From the NCBI GenBank assembly GCA_902785325.1, contig CACZXZ010000008.1, positions 1 to 64,000 on the forward strand: a stretch of DNA of 64,000 nt, given 5' to 3'. The DNA comes from an uncultured Succinivibrio sp. (GTDB lineage: Bacteria > Pseudomonadota > Gammaproteobacteria > Enterobacterales > Succinivibrionaceae). Made by a program: the position numbers and the translations under genes. Of the stretch, positions 34,783-43,800 are shown piece after piece (within the stretch, counting starts at the first letter, position 1; every line of letters starts with the position of its first letter). Below the pieces are notes generated by a model. It was not told the origin of the DNA. It searched no databases and saw nothing but the letters and a program-made list of their open reading frames with translations.

Positions 34783-36015
34783 TTATATACACCAAATTGG
34801 CACTACGTAATTTTGTCTATCTATAGCATCTAATTTTGGGTTCATGCATATTACAGCACCAGTTGAACGAGGTGTTGATGATTTATCTAAAACAGAAAAA
34901 ACTTTAGTAAGAGCACTTGATGGATTTGAGGTTTTCTTTATCTCTATTGGATTTATTACTCCATCATGCTCAATTAACAAATCAATTTCTTTACTATCTT
35001 TATCTCTGTAGTAATAGAGATAGGCTGTTTTTGCACAGTTTGAAAAGGATTTTTTTATTTCTGATACCACATAATTTTCAAGTATCGCACCATTAAACAC
35101 ACCGCACTCTAAAGTCTTTGCACTTGACCACTTTGTGAGATAGCAAACAAGACCTGTATCATAGAAATATAATTTTGGTGTTTTTATTGCTCTTTTTAAG
35201 GAACTATTAGAGTATGGTTGCAGGTAAAAAATAATACCTAAAGTCTCTAAGATCGAAAGCCAATTTTTAGCGTGTGAGTGGTGAATTTCAGCCTCTTTTG
35301 CAATATCATTAACGCTAATCAGTTGCGAAGTTCTTGTAGCAACAATAGTCAAAAACTTAAAGAATTTTAGTTCATCAAAAGTTCCTAATAATCCTCTTAC
35401 TTTTGTATCTATAATTGAAGATACATACCTACTATAAAACGCTTGATTATCACCATAGCTACCATTGTTAACTGCAGGCATTGCGCCTTTAAAAATCCTC
35501 TCAAAGATGCCTAAAGTATCTACTGGAATTCTATGCTCAGAACGCTCTACTAATTGAGAGAATTCTAATGAAAATTCTTTTGCTGTAGCACCACCTACGC
35601 CGTAAATTTCGCTTTGGGATAAAGGTGAAAGTGAAAGGATCGCAACACGTCCTGCAAGCGACTTTATCTCACCTTTTATAGCCTCAAATATATGCGAACT
35701 TGTAAGCCAAAAAGCACCTGGTTCATGTTTTTTATCAACAATCATCTTAATATAGGTAAATAGCTCAGGTGCATACTGCACCTCGTCAATAAAAATCGGA
35801 GATTTATGGATTTGCAAAAATAGTTCAGGATCAGTCTTTGCTAGATAGCGAGCTTCATAATCTTCTAAAGATACATAAGTTCTTTTACTTCCCTGCATCA
35901 AGTTTTGAAGCATAGTATTTTTACCAACTTGACTTGGTCCTGTTATTAAAATCACAGGATATTCTTGTGTAAGTTGTGATACTACTTGTTCTAAATCTCT
36001 TTTGATATATGCCAT
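34783..36015 (-). CDS. AAA ATPase, DUF4143 family, altered Walker A
   Basis: N-terminal AAA_14 domain: Walker A reads GPSQVGKNTM, so the Ser/Thr after the catalytic Lys is Asn; Walker B is PIFIDEVQYAPELF; the sensor reads FWLTSS where relatives have LTGS. A winged-helix-like segment and LYFYDTGLVCYL follow. The C-terminal domain has KEIDLLIEHDGVINPIEIKK, the D...ExK pattern of a nuclease-like fold. It is 410 aa, single, with SD AAGGA. Function is unknown; reduced ATP hydrolysis is possible. Distant relative of the protein at 13949-15226. Confidence 0.82.
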   Translation of the reverse strand: MAYIKRDLEQVVSQLTQEYPVILITGPSQVGKNTMLQNLMQGSKRTYVSLEDYEARYLAKTDPELFLQIHKSPIFIDEVQYAPELFTYIKMIVDKKHEPGAFWLTSSHIFEAIKGEIKSLAGRVAILSLSPLSQSEIYGVGGATAKEFSLEFSQLVERSEHRIPVDTLGIFERIFKGAMPAVNNGSYGDNQAFYSRYVSSIIDTKVRGLLGTFDELKFFKFLTIVATRTSQLISVNDIAKEAEIHHSHAKNWLSILETLGIIFYLQPYSNSSLKRAIKTPKLYFYDTGLVCYLTKWSSAKTLECGVFNGAILENYVVSEIKKSFSNCAKTAYLYYYRDKDSKEIDLLIEHDGVINPIEIKKTSNPSSALTKVFSVLDKSSTPRSTGAVICMNPKLDAIDRQNYVVPIWCI

Positions 36016-36180
36016 ATTGTGATCCTTCTAGACTCCTTTGTACTTATAGAATATCCAAACTTACCATTAAAATCACCAACAACTTTTCTTTAAAACCTAC
36101 CTAACTATAGGATTAAGATTTTTGCTTTTATGGTACAATCATGTAGATTTAAAACTTTTTAACTAAAAAGGAGATCCAAC

Positions 36181-36825
36181 ATGTCAATGCCAGAGCGCTA
36201 TCATCCAGAATGTCCACCTGATGCACATAAAGTTATTCGTCCACCTGTAACTGAGGTTTTAGCAACCTTATGTGTAAGAGTGCCAGACACAGAAGAAGCT
36301 AATGGTATGGACAATGTAACCGACATTTTATCTTTAATGAGCAAAGAGCCTATTATCATCTGCTCTGAGAAGATGAAGGATTTAATCAATAAGAGTGCAG
36401 CTCAAGCAGAGATCAAACCTATTTTTGTAAACATTCATGACAACAACAAAGCATCTTTAGTTTATCAAGATGGTGCTGTAAGCTCTGTATTAGATTTTTA
36501 TGATTTTGCAGGTAACTCAGATAACTATAAAGAGTTCTTAGATTTACTTGAGAAAAAGTGCTTAATCTCTTTAGATTTACTATCTATGTTTACCTTACGC
36601 TCTATCTCAACTGTATATCCTTGGGATAAGCTACTTGCAAATCAATTCTTAGGTCAGTACTTAGATGCTTCTAAGACTTTAACTGAGTCTGATTTAAAAC
36701 TACTTTGTGATGTTCGTTATGGTCGTTTTGATGCGCTTAAAGTAGAAGAAGAAAGCAAGACTGCTTACAAGTTCTTACGTTTAGAGCGAAAACTATTCTT
36801 ACAATATCCAACTGAAGATGACTAA
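36181..36825 (+). CDS. Conserved-looking protein of unknown function upstream of dapE
   Basis: I do not recognise this 214-aa protein. It has no signal peptide or membrane segment and is mildly acidic. Its N-terminus is Pro- and Cys-containing (MSMPERYHPECPPDAHK), and blocks such as EPIIICSEKMKDLI and SVYQDG-like strands suggest an alpha/beta fold. SD AAGGAG is 7 nt before ATG 36181. Its end overlaps the dapE start by 8 nt, so the two are translationally coupled; in E. coli the gene before dapE is an ArsC-like protein, and this is not one by sequence. Confidence 0.7.
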   Translation: MSMPERYHPECPPDAHKVIRPPVTEVLATLCVRVPDTEEANGMDNVTDILSLMSKEPIIICSEKMKDLINKSAAQAEIKPIFVNIHDNNKASLVYQDGAVSSVLDFYDFAGNSDNYKEFLDLLEKKCLISLDLLSMFTLRSISTVYPWDKLLANQFLGQYLDASKTLTESDLKLLCDVRYGRFDALKVEEESKTAYKFLRLERKLFLQYPTEDD

Positions 36826-37981
36826 TTTTAAAGAAAGCAATCTATCTATGACAGCCAAATTGGCTGTCAATTTAATTAAAATTCCTTCCATTACCCCAAA
36901 TGATTTAGGTTGTCTTGATTTAATCAAAGCAAGACTCTCCCCTTTAGGCTTTAACTGCATTACTTTAGAAGATAGTGGTACTACTAATCTTTTAGCTCTG
37001 CATGGTACAGGCAGTCCTTTCTTTTTATTCCTAGGACATACAGATGTAGTAAGTCCAGGTAACGATGCAGATTGGTCTTTTCCTCCATTTGGAGCTGAAA
37101 TCAAAAATATTGAAGGAACAGATTACCTTCAAGGTCGTGGCTCCCAGGATATGAAAAGCTCTGATGCTGCTATGACAGAAGCTTTAGTAAGCTTTGTTGA
37201 GGCTAATCCAAATCATAAAGGTTGCGTTGGTATTTTACTTACCTCTAATGAGGAAGGTGATGCTAAAGGTGGTACACCTTTTGTAGTGGAGTACCTAAAA
37301 GAGCATAAACTTATTCCTGATTACTGCTTAGTAGGAGAACCTTCCTGTGTAGATACTTTTGGCGATACCATTAAAAATGGACGCAGAGGTTCACTTACTG
37401 CCCACATTACAGTTTTAGGAGTACAAGGTCATGTAGCCTATCCACAAAGATGTGATAATGCAGCAGCAAAAGCTGCCAAACTTATGGCTACCTTAAGTGA
37501 GACTACTTGGGATCAAGGCTCTGAGTTTTTCCCTAAATCAAGCTTTCAAATTACTAACATCAAATGTGGCACTGGTGCAGAAAACGTAGTTCCAGGTGAG
37601 TGCTACTTTATGTGTAATTGGCGTTTTAATGACAATTTAACTCAAGAGAAAATTGCTAATAAAGTAAGTGAGCTTGTAAATTCTCTAAACTTAAAGTGTG
37701 AAATTAGATATGTGCTAAACGGTCTTCCTTTTGTAACTAAATGTGGAGATTTATTAGAAGCTTTAAATGCTTCTATAGAAGAGCTTTTAGGTCAAAAGGC
37801 AAAATTGTCAACTGCTGGTGGTACCTCTGATGGACGCTTTATTGCTCCACTTGGCACTAAAGTTGTAGAGTTTGGTCCAAGATCAAATCTTATTCATAAA
37901 GTAAATGAAGCTGTGGAATTAGCCTCAATAGACAAACTACATCAGATCTATGTAAAAACTTTAGAGAAGATCTTTTGCTAA
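36818..37981 (+). CDS. dapE: Succinyl-diaminopimelate desuccinylase
   Basis: M20 dinuclear zinc hydrolase that frees LL-DAP for lysine and peptidoglycan synthesis. Zinc motifs: LGHTDVVSPG, GRGSQDMK, SNEEGDAKGG with the catalytic Glu. The C-terminal STAGGTSDGRFIAP and VVEFGPRSNLIHKVNE are DapE hallmarks and separate it from ArgE. ATG 36818 overlaps the upstream gene; an in-frame ATG at 36848 (MTAKLAVNLIKIPS) aligns better with other DapE N-termini and may be the real start. Confidence 0.95.
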   Translation: MTNFKESNLSMTAKLAVNLIKIPSITPNDLGCLDLIKARLSPLGFNCITLEDSGTTNLLALHGTGSPFFLFLGHTDVVSPGNDADWSFPPFGAEIKNIEGTDYLQGRGSQDMKSSDAAMTEALVSFVEANPNHKGCVGILLTSNEEGDAKGGTPFVVEYLKEHKLIPDYCLVGEPSCVDTFGDTIKNGRRGSLTAHITVLGVQGHVAYPQRCDNAAAKAAKLMATLSETTWDQGSEFFPKSSFQITNIKCGTGAENVVPGECYFMCNWRFNDNLTQEKIANKVSELVNSLNLKCEIRYVLNGLPFVTKCGDLLEALNASIEELLGQKAKLSTAGGTSDGRFIAPLGTKVVEFGPRSNLIHKVNEAVELASIDKLHQIYVKTLEKIFC

Positions 37982-38108
37982 TTTTTTTGATAAAGCCACC
38001 AAAGCGTAAGACTTAGGTGGCTTAAAATGCTTTACTCGCCTTTGTATCGAATTGACTGATACTCTTTTTTTATCTATCTTAAAAACCTCAAGATATGGAA
38101 TTTTCTCT
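37982..38108. other. Intergenic region after dapE
   Basis: It contains an AAGCCACC/GGTGGCTT inverted repeat with a 15-nt loop (about 37994-38024) but no T-run on either side. A minus-strand frame through here reads protein-like (KARWVYKEKIPYLEVFKID) and may be the end of a decayed gene. Confidence 0.35.
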
Positions 38109-38198
38109 TTATACACCCAACGCGCTTTCATAAAACAATGAAGCTAGGTAGGTGCAATCAGAGCTTACATAATGTCTTATTAACAGAGGATCATTCAT
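38109..38198 (-). pseudogene. N-terminal remnant of a GNAT acetyltransferase
   Basis: ATG 38198 opens a 29-codon frame beginning MNDPLLIRHYVSSDC and continuing TYLASLFYESALGV, then a stop. The pattern IR.Y...DC..LA.LFY is the usual start of small GNAT acetyltransferases. The rest of the domain is missing in all frames, so this is a broken gene. Confidence 0.4.
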
Positions 38199-38268
38199 AA
38201 TGCTTATTGTATTGTTGTGCCATATTCTTTTCTAGACGTGAATAGTTGAGAGTATTGCTTAAGATTTT
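38191..38268 (-). pseudogene. C-terminal remnant of an unknown gene
   Basis: The frame reads KILSNTLNYSRLEKNMAQQY and ends NKHYE-stop, overlapping the GNAT remnant start as ATGAATGA, a typical operon junction. An upstream in-frame stop (38277-38275) shows that it is truncated. Family not recognised. Confidence 0.3.
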
Positions 38269-38336
38269 ACCTTCTCAAAAAGAGATTTTTAGAGAACTAA
38301 GCACTTTGTTTTTTCCTAACAGTTAGGTTTAACATA

Positions 38337-38378
38337 CACACTTTCTTGCACACTTTCTTGCACACTTTCTTCCACACT
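38337..38378. repeat. 12-bp direct repeat, three and a half units
   Basis: CACACTTTCTTG at 38337, 38349 and, with one change, 38361, then a partial CACACT at 38373. The last units run into the long inverted repeat that follows. Confidence 0.85.
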
Positions 38379-38404
38379 AAGAGCCAATCTTAGTGTGGAA
38401 GAAA
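38366..38404. terminator. 17-bp perfect hairpin after nudC
   Basis: The arms 38366-38382 and 38388-38404 pair perfectly (core TTCCACACTAAGA), loop GCCAA. There is no T-run on either side, so intrinsic termination is uncertain; it may protect the 3' end of the long fimV-trxB-nudC transcript. Confidence 0.55.
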
Positions 38405-38420
38405 AGAGTTAAAAGAAAAT

Positions 38421-39254
38421 TTAAAGATCATTACCATGCTCTTTGAAGTACTTAAGCATGGTTTTAGTAAGGGAAATATCAGATTCTATTGGGGCGAGCT
38501 CATCACGGCTCATCCATTGAGCTTGAGCTAATTCATTCTCATCACGTTTGATGGTTGTATCGCCATCAACTGTAGCCATGTAGCCAACCAAAAGATTGCT
38601 ATCAAGTCCCCAAGGTTGAGAGCCAAAGTATTTAAGATCTTTGATTTTTAATCCAACTTCCTCAAAAGCTTCTCGTTTAGCAGTAGCTTCAGCACTCTCA
38701 CCGATTTCACAGAATCCAGCAATAAGGGCAACTCCCCTATATACTCTATCTTTGTAAGTAGTTACCACAACTTTATCACCGTCTGTTATTGCAACAATGA
38801 TAGCAGGAGCTATGGTTGGATAATAAATCTGACCGCAATGAGGGCAAATCATGGCTCTTTCTTGAGTGGAAGGAACTAACTTGCTTGCACAAGCACCACA
38901 ATACTGAGTCTTTTGATACCAAGTAAATAAATGAAAAGCGGTAGCAAGAGCAAAACTTGTAACACGAGGGTTATCTTTTCTTAGAATTTGTACAGATTTA
39001 TAGGCAAAGCCTGGCAACAGCTTTGCCTCTTGTGATAAAAAGTAAGCTTTATCATCAATTGAAAACAAGTAGATTAAACTTGTTTTCTCAAACAGCTTAG
39101 CTTTAGGTAAGATGACAGGATCATTGTCTGTCACTACTTCTTTAATAAGAACTTCTTTGTGTAAATTGAAAGCAAATACAAAATCGTCTGCTTTTGCTTC
39201 CCTTCTATTTGCAAACTGATTATTAAAAACGCTATTGCCTAAATCTTGTATCAT
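38421..39254 (-). CDS. nudC: NADH pyrophosphatase / NAD-decapping Nudix enzyme
   Basis: Zinc ribbon CGACASKL...CPHCGQIYYP at about residues 115-145, then a full Nudix box GFCEIGESAEATAKREAFEE with VG after it, and the NudC family motif SQPW. It hydrolyses NADH and removes NAD caps from RNA 5' ends. The start is ATG 39254, forming an ATGA overlap with the trxB stop; the frame is open 45 nt further upstream but only inside trxB. It is 277 aa and the last gene of the operon. Confidence 0.92.
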   Translation of the reverse strand: MIQDLGNSVFNNQFANRREAKADDFVFAFNLHKEVLIKEVVTDNDPVILPKAKLFEKTSLIYLFSIDDKAYFLSQEAKLLPGFAYKSVQILRKDNPRVTSFALATAFHLFTWYQKTQYCGACASKLVPSTQERAMICPHCGQIYYPTIAPAIIVAITDGDKVVVTTYKDRVYRGVALIAGFCEIGESAEATAKREAFEEVGLKIKDLKYFGSQPWGLDSNLLVGYMATVDGDTTIKRDENELAQAQWMSRDELAPIESDISLTKTMLKYFKEHGNDL

Positions 39255-40192
39255 AGTTTTTCTTGAAGATAATGCTCTGCATCTAGTGTAGCCATACAAC
39301 CAGTTCCTGCAGAGGTAATAGCTTGACGATATTCACCGTCAGCACAGTCGCCCGCTGCAAAAACTCCTGGTACTGAGGTTTGAGTTTTAAAACCAAAGCC
39401 TGTCTTGATAATACCACCTTTTTCAAGCTCTAGTTTGCCTTCAAAGATCTGAGTATTAGCAGTATGCCCAATAGCCACAAAGACACCATCTAATTCAATC
39501 TCATGACGACCAGTTTGATTGATTACCACCATACCAGTAACTTTGTTACCATCACCTAAGATTTCATCAACATTAGCGTTTAAGATAAATTCAACTTTAC
39601 CGTCTTTTTGTAATTCTGTTAATCTTTTGACTAAAGCTGTTTCTGCTCTAAAAGAATCACGACGGTGCACAAGATATACTTTACTGCAGATATTAGCTAG
39701 ATATAAAGCCTCAATAAAAGCAGCAGAACCACCACCTACTACAGCAACTTTCTTTTGTCTAAAAAAGAAACCGTCACAAGTAGCACAAGCTGATACACCT
39801 TTACCTTTATATTGAGTTTCTGACTCAATACCTAAATATTTAGCATTAGCACCAGTACAGATAATTAAAGTTTTAGTTTGAATAACTTGACCAGATGCTG
39901 TGGTAAGAGTTTTGATATCCCCTTTTAAATCCACTTCAACTATATACTCATAGAGAAACTGTGTACCTAAAGTTGAGGCATGCTTTTCTAAGGTTTCCAT
40001 TAAATCAGAGCCATTTGGATTGTCAAAGCGACCTGGCCAATTGCTAATTTCAGGAGTAGTAACAAGCTGTCCACCTAATTGTTGTCCTGTAATTAAAAGT
40101 GGCTCTAAACCTGCTCTACAGGCGTAGATAGCAGCGGTGAAGCCAGCTGGACCTGATCCTAAAATTACGGTTTGATATATCTTGTTGGTCAT
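39251..40192 (-). CDS. trxB: Thioredoxin reductase
   Basis: FAD/NADPH flavoenzyme that reduces thioredoxin. FAD motif ILGSGPAGFTAAIYA, redox-active Cys pair in ACATCDGFFF, NADPH motif VVGGGSAAFIEALYLA, and C-terminal GVFAAGDCADGEYRQA. It is 313 aa. Its ATG overlaps the stop of the M15 peptidase gene (ATGA) and its TGA overlaps the nudC ATG, so all three are coupled. Confidence 0.97.
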   Translation of the reverse strand: MTNKIYQTVILGSGPAGFTAAIYACRAGLEPLLITGQQLGGQLVTTPEISNWPGRFDNPNGSDLMETLEKHASTLGTQFLYEYIVEVDLKGDIKTLTTASGQVIQTKTLIICTGANAKYLGIESETQYKGKGVSACATCDGFFFRQKKVAVVGGGSAAFIEALYLANICSKVYLVHRRDSFRAETALVKRLTELQKDGKVEFILNANVDEILGDGNKVTGMVVINQTGRHEIELDGVFVAIGHTANTQIFEGKLELEKGGIIKTGFGFKTQTSVPGVFAAGDCADGEYRQAITSAGTGCMATLDAEHYLQEKL

Positions 40193-40869
40193 GGTTTAAC
40201 AAGTAACTCCTTATAGTGCTCTTTTGCGTAAGCTACAGCATATTTAACCCAAGGCTCTTTAAATGAGCTTAAGTATTCTAGGGCTTCATCGATATTAAAA
40301 GCCTGTAAAAACTCATCAGCTTTTTTCTTAAAGGAAATATGCCAAGGCTCTTTGGCAATGAGACCTTTACCATTAAAAGGTCTTATAAAGCCAAATTTTT
40401 GCATTCTTAAATTGAGGTATTGCCCAAAAGGATAAAAGTAATTACCTTTATCATATTCTCTTGCTGTAAGCTCTAATTGCTTACCTTCTGGCAATAAATT
40501 GATTGGATAAATATCAAAGTCTGTACCAAAATGATGGCGGGAAAATCCAGGGATTGCTGAGAACCTAATAATATTTAAAAACTTTTCTTCATCTGACAAT
40601 AAAGAGATATCAATAGGCTCTTCCTTCTCATCTAAGACAGATCTTTTGCCTTTGAATTTATCATCAAAGATTTTAAATTGTTTGTAAAAACTACGGTAGG
40701 CAGAAGCAACTCTAAGCTCAAAGCCTTGAGTTGCAGCATCCTCAACTAACATGACAAGTGCTTTTAAAGCATCTCTATCTGCATTATGCACTTGCATGCG
40801 ATTTGGACAGTCTTTGAAATTGACTAATTTTGAATCATCTAAACCTAAATATTGCTCACTAGTTACCAT
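40189..40869 (-). CDS. M15B D-alanyl-D-alanine carboxypeptidase-like protein, cytosolic
   Basis: LAS-type zinc peptidase motifs: SAYRSFYKQFKIF, SRHHFGTDFDIY (the SxHxxGxxxD zinc motif) and EPWHISF (catalytic Glu and zinc His). This is the VanY/LdcB group that trims peptidoglycan stem peptides. There is no signal peptide or membrane segment (start MVTSEQYLGLDD), unlike periplasmic relatives, so it probably acts on cytosolic muropeptides in recycling (inference). It is 226 aa. It overlaps the fimV end by 11 nt and trxB by 4 nt. Confidence 0.82.
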   Translation of the reverse strand: MVTSEQYLGLDDSKLVNFKDCPNRMQVHNADRDALKALVMLVEDAATQGFELRVASAYRSFYKQFKIFDDKFKGKRSVLDEKEEPIDISLLSDEEKFLNIIRFSAIPGFSRHHFGTDFDIYPINLLPEGKQLELTAREYDKGNYFYPFGQYLNLRMQKFGFIRPFNGKGLIAKEPWHISFKKKADEFLQAFNIDEALEYLSSFKEPWVKYAVAYAKEHYKELLVKP

Positions 40870-43800
40870 AGGACTGCATGATCTTTATTGCTTCTTCTTT
40901 TAGATCGTCAGTTGCATTTTCTTTAACATCATCGATGATCTTGATAGCTTCCTCAGTATCACCAGTTTCAAAATACAACCTAGCTAAATTTAACTCATCT
41001 ACATAGTACTGATATTCTTTTGAATTTTGTTGTTCATTATCCAAAGTTGTATCAGCTTCAGAAGTAATAGTATCAGACTCTTCACTAGGATCAATAGCAC
41101 TAATTGGTCCAATTTTATCAAAAACTTGTTCTAACACTTCGTTTTGCGGATCAACTGTTTCAAGTTCTGACTTTGAAGCTGCTTTTGCTATTTCATCAGA
41201 TAGCATTGAACCTACATCACCTTGCAAATCGTGATGTTCATCTAAAGCAGGCTCTTCATTTGAGCCACCAAGCATATTCATCAGATCTTGATCAGCACCT
41301 GGATCATAATCAGCACGAGAGGCTCCTAAACGAATTTCAAGCTCACGTAAATCATCAGCAGATGATTCATCAGCTGTGTCGACATCTGCAACAGCCTCAC
41401 TGTCAACAGTTTGAGTGTCTAGAGCTTCAGCTTGTGTATCATCAGCATTAGCTTGAGGTTCTGTTTTTATCTCCTCAACTTTAGTTTCTACAGGCTCTGT
41501 TGTAACAACCTCTTCTTGAGGCTTAGCAACTTCTGTATCAGCTTCAGTATTAACATTAGCTGCTACATCTTCATCCTCAACTATAGTTTCAGAAGGTTCT
41601 TCTTCATTTTCATTCTGATCTAAGGTATCAGAAGGCTCAGTTACAGTTTCCTCAGCTCCTGTATCATCTTGTAATTGAGTGGTTGTATCTTCAGCTTGAG
41701 CTTGCTCTTTATGAGCTTGAACTACATCATAATCGTCATTAGGAACTGCCCATGAAACCACGCCTTGCTCTGAAGTTTTCTCATCAGAGTTTGAAGACTC
41801 ATCTAAATTGTCTTGAACTAAATCATCAGTGTTAGCATCTATCTCTGTAGGTGTTGGCTCCTCTGCAACAGTATCTTCTGCAACATCCTGTGTTGAAGCT
41901 TTTTCATTTGTTTTTGGCTCTGGTTCAGCTACAGCTACAGGCTCATCAATTACAGCTTCTTCAACTTGAGGTTCAGCTGTAACTTCGTTATCTTGAGGTG
42001 TAGCTTCTGTATCTTCAATAGCTGATGCTACCTCTGCATTTTCATCAGACACTTGTACCTCTTCAGGCACAGCATCAATTACTTCAGAATCATTGTTTTG
42101 AGCTAAGATATCTTCAAGATCTAAATCGTCATTTAAAACTTCATCAACTTTAGTGCCTAATTTAGGATCAACCTTATGAGAGTCACTATCTTGCTCTTTT
42201 TCAGGAGCTGTTTGAGCTGCATTATCAGTTTCAAACTCAGCATCTACGGTTTCATCTTGAGCTACTTGCTCTTGATGTTTTGCTAAAGAATCTAGTAGAG
42301 CTTTTTCCTCGCCAGATAAAGTTGCATTAGCAATATCATCTTCTGCTAAAGCTTTACTTTCATCTTTACTATCTTCTGCTACAACATCTTCTTTTGAAGG
42401 CTCTAAAGTTCTGTCATCAGGAGATGCTACAGTGTTTGTAGTGGCAGTTTCTTCTGTCTCATCAGCTTGTTTTAAAGCATCATCTACATTGCCACTAATT
42501 TGATTTAATAGCTCATCCTCATTGACATCTTCAACTTTTACCGCATCTTGATCATGCTCTTGTAGGTAGTCATGATCTAATGTTTCTTGACTCTCTACTT
42601 TTGAAGCTTCAGCTTCTGCAACATCAACTGAAGGCGCACTGCTATTTGCCATAGCTTTGGCAATTTCAGCCTCTTGTGTAGACTGTGTGTCAGATGCAGG
42701 CTCTGAAGTTTGATCTTCTAAGGTTGTTTGAGCTTCAGGAATATCCGCACTATTCTCTTTAACTTTCTCGTCTTCAACAGGAGTTTCAACCGCATCGCTT
42801 ACCTGAGCTTCTTTTGCTTCTTTTTCTTGTTCTTCTAAAGCTTTAGCCCAAGCATCAGCCATATCCTTTTGCTCTGTAGATACAGAAGCCTCACCAGGAG
42901 GAAGCTCATGATCTTGGCTTTCTTCTTGCTCTTTGAAAGCTTCTGTCCATGCTGACATATCATCATCTAAAGAAGAGGATGCGCTCTTAGCTTCTTCAGT
43001 ATTATTCTCAGCTTTATTCTGCTCTTTTAAAGCATCTGCCCAAGCATCAGCAACGCTTTCATCATCACGAGAAACGTCTACTTGTTTGTTTTCTTGTTGT
43101 TCTTGTTCATCTAAAGCTTGAGACCACTCATCTAAAACAGCTTTATCAGCCTTTGGCTCTTCAGCTTTGGTGTTAGCAGCTTCATCCCAAGCCTTTTGAA
43201 CAGAGTCTTCTTCCTTAGGAGTTGAAGTGTCGGTCTCCACAGGTGACTCTTCAGTCTTTGCAGTTTCTTCTTTATTATCTTTATTATCTTTATTGTCTTG
43301 AGCTTCTTCTTTCTTAGGCTCTTCCTTGTTAGGTTCTGTTTCGTCCTCATACTCCTCGCCAGTTGGAGTCTCAATTTCAACAGAGCCATTCTCGTCTGAC
43401 AATAAGGAGGTATCGTCACTATCGTAAGAGCCATCATCCACATCAAAGTCATCTGTTAATACTCTTTGATTTGAACGATATTTTGCCTTAAAGATAATGA
43501 ATAAAACGATCATTACTAAAGCAAGTAATCCAGCACCAAACAAGATCATCATAACAGGCTTGTTTAAATCCACGCTAGATTCTGGCACAGTGATGGAGAA
43601 TTGAGATAATTGCAACTGCATATCCTCAATCTTTTCATCATTAGCAAGGAGCATTTCACGTAATCTATCATTATCTTGAGATAAACGATTGATGTTACCT
43701 TTAATCTCGATTAGGTCTTGCTGGATTTTGGCAATGATGTTGTCATATTGTCCTGCTAAAGTTGCCACACTATCAGTTGCGGTTTTAGCAGTAGCAGCTG

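Noticed and set aside
41104..41623. Genes on the + strand opposite fimV
   Set aside because: Long frames there are a by-product of the repetitive acidic codons of fimV; His/Gln/Leu-rich reading, no SD, no family match.
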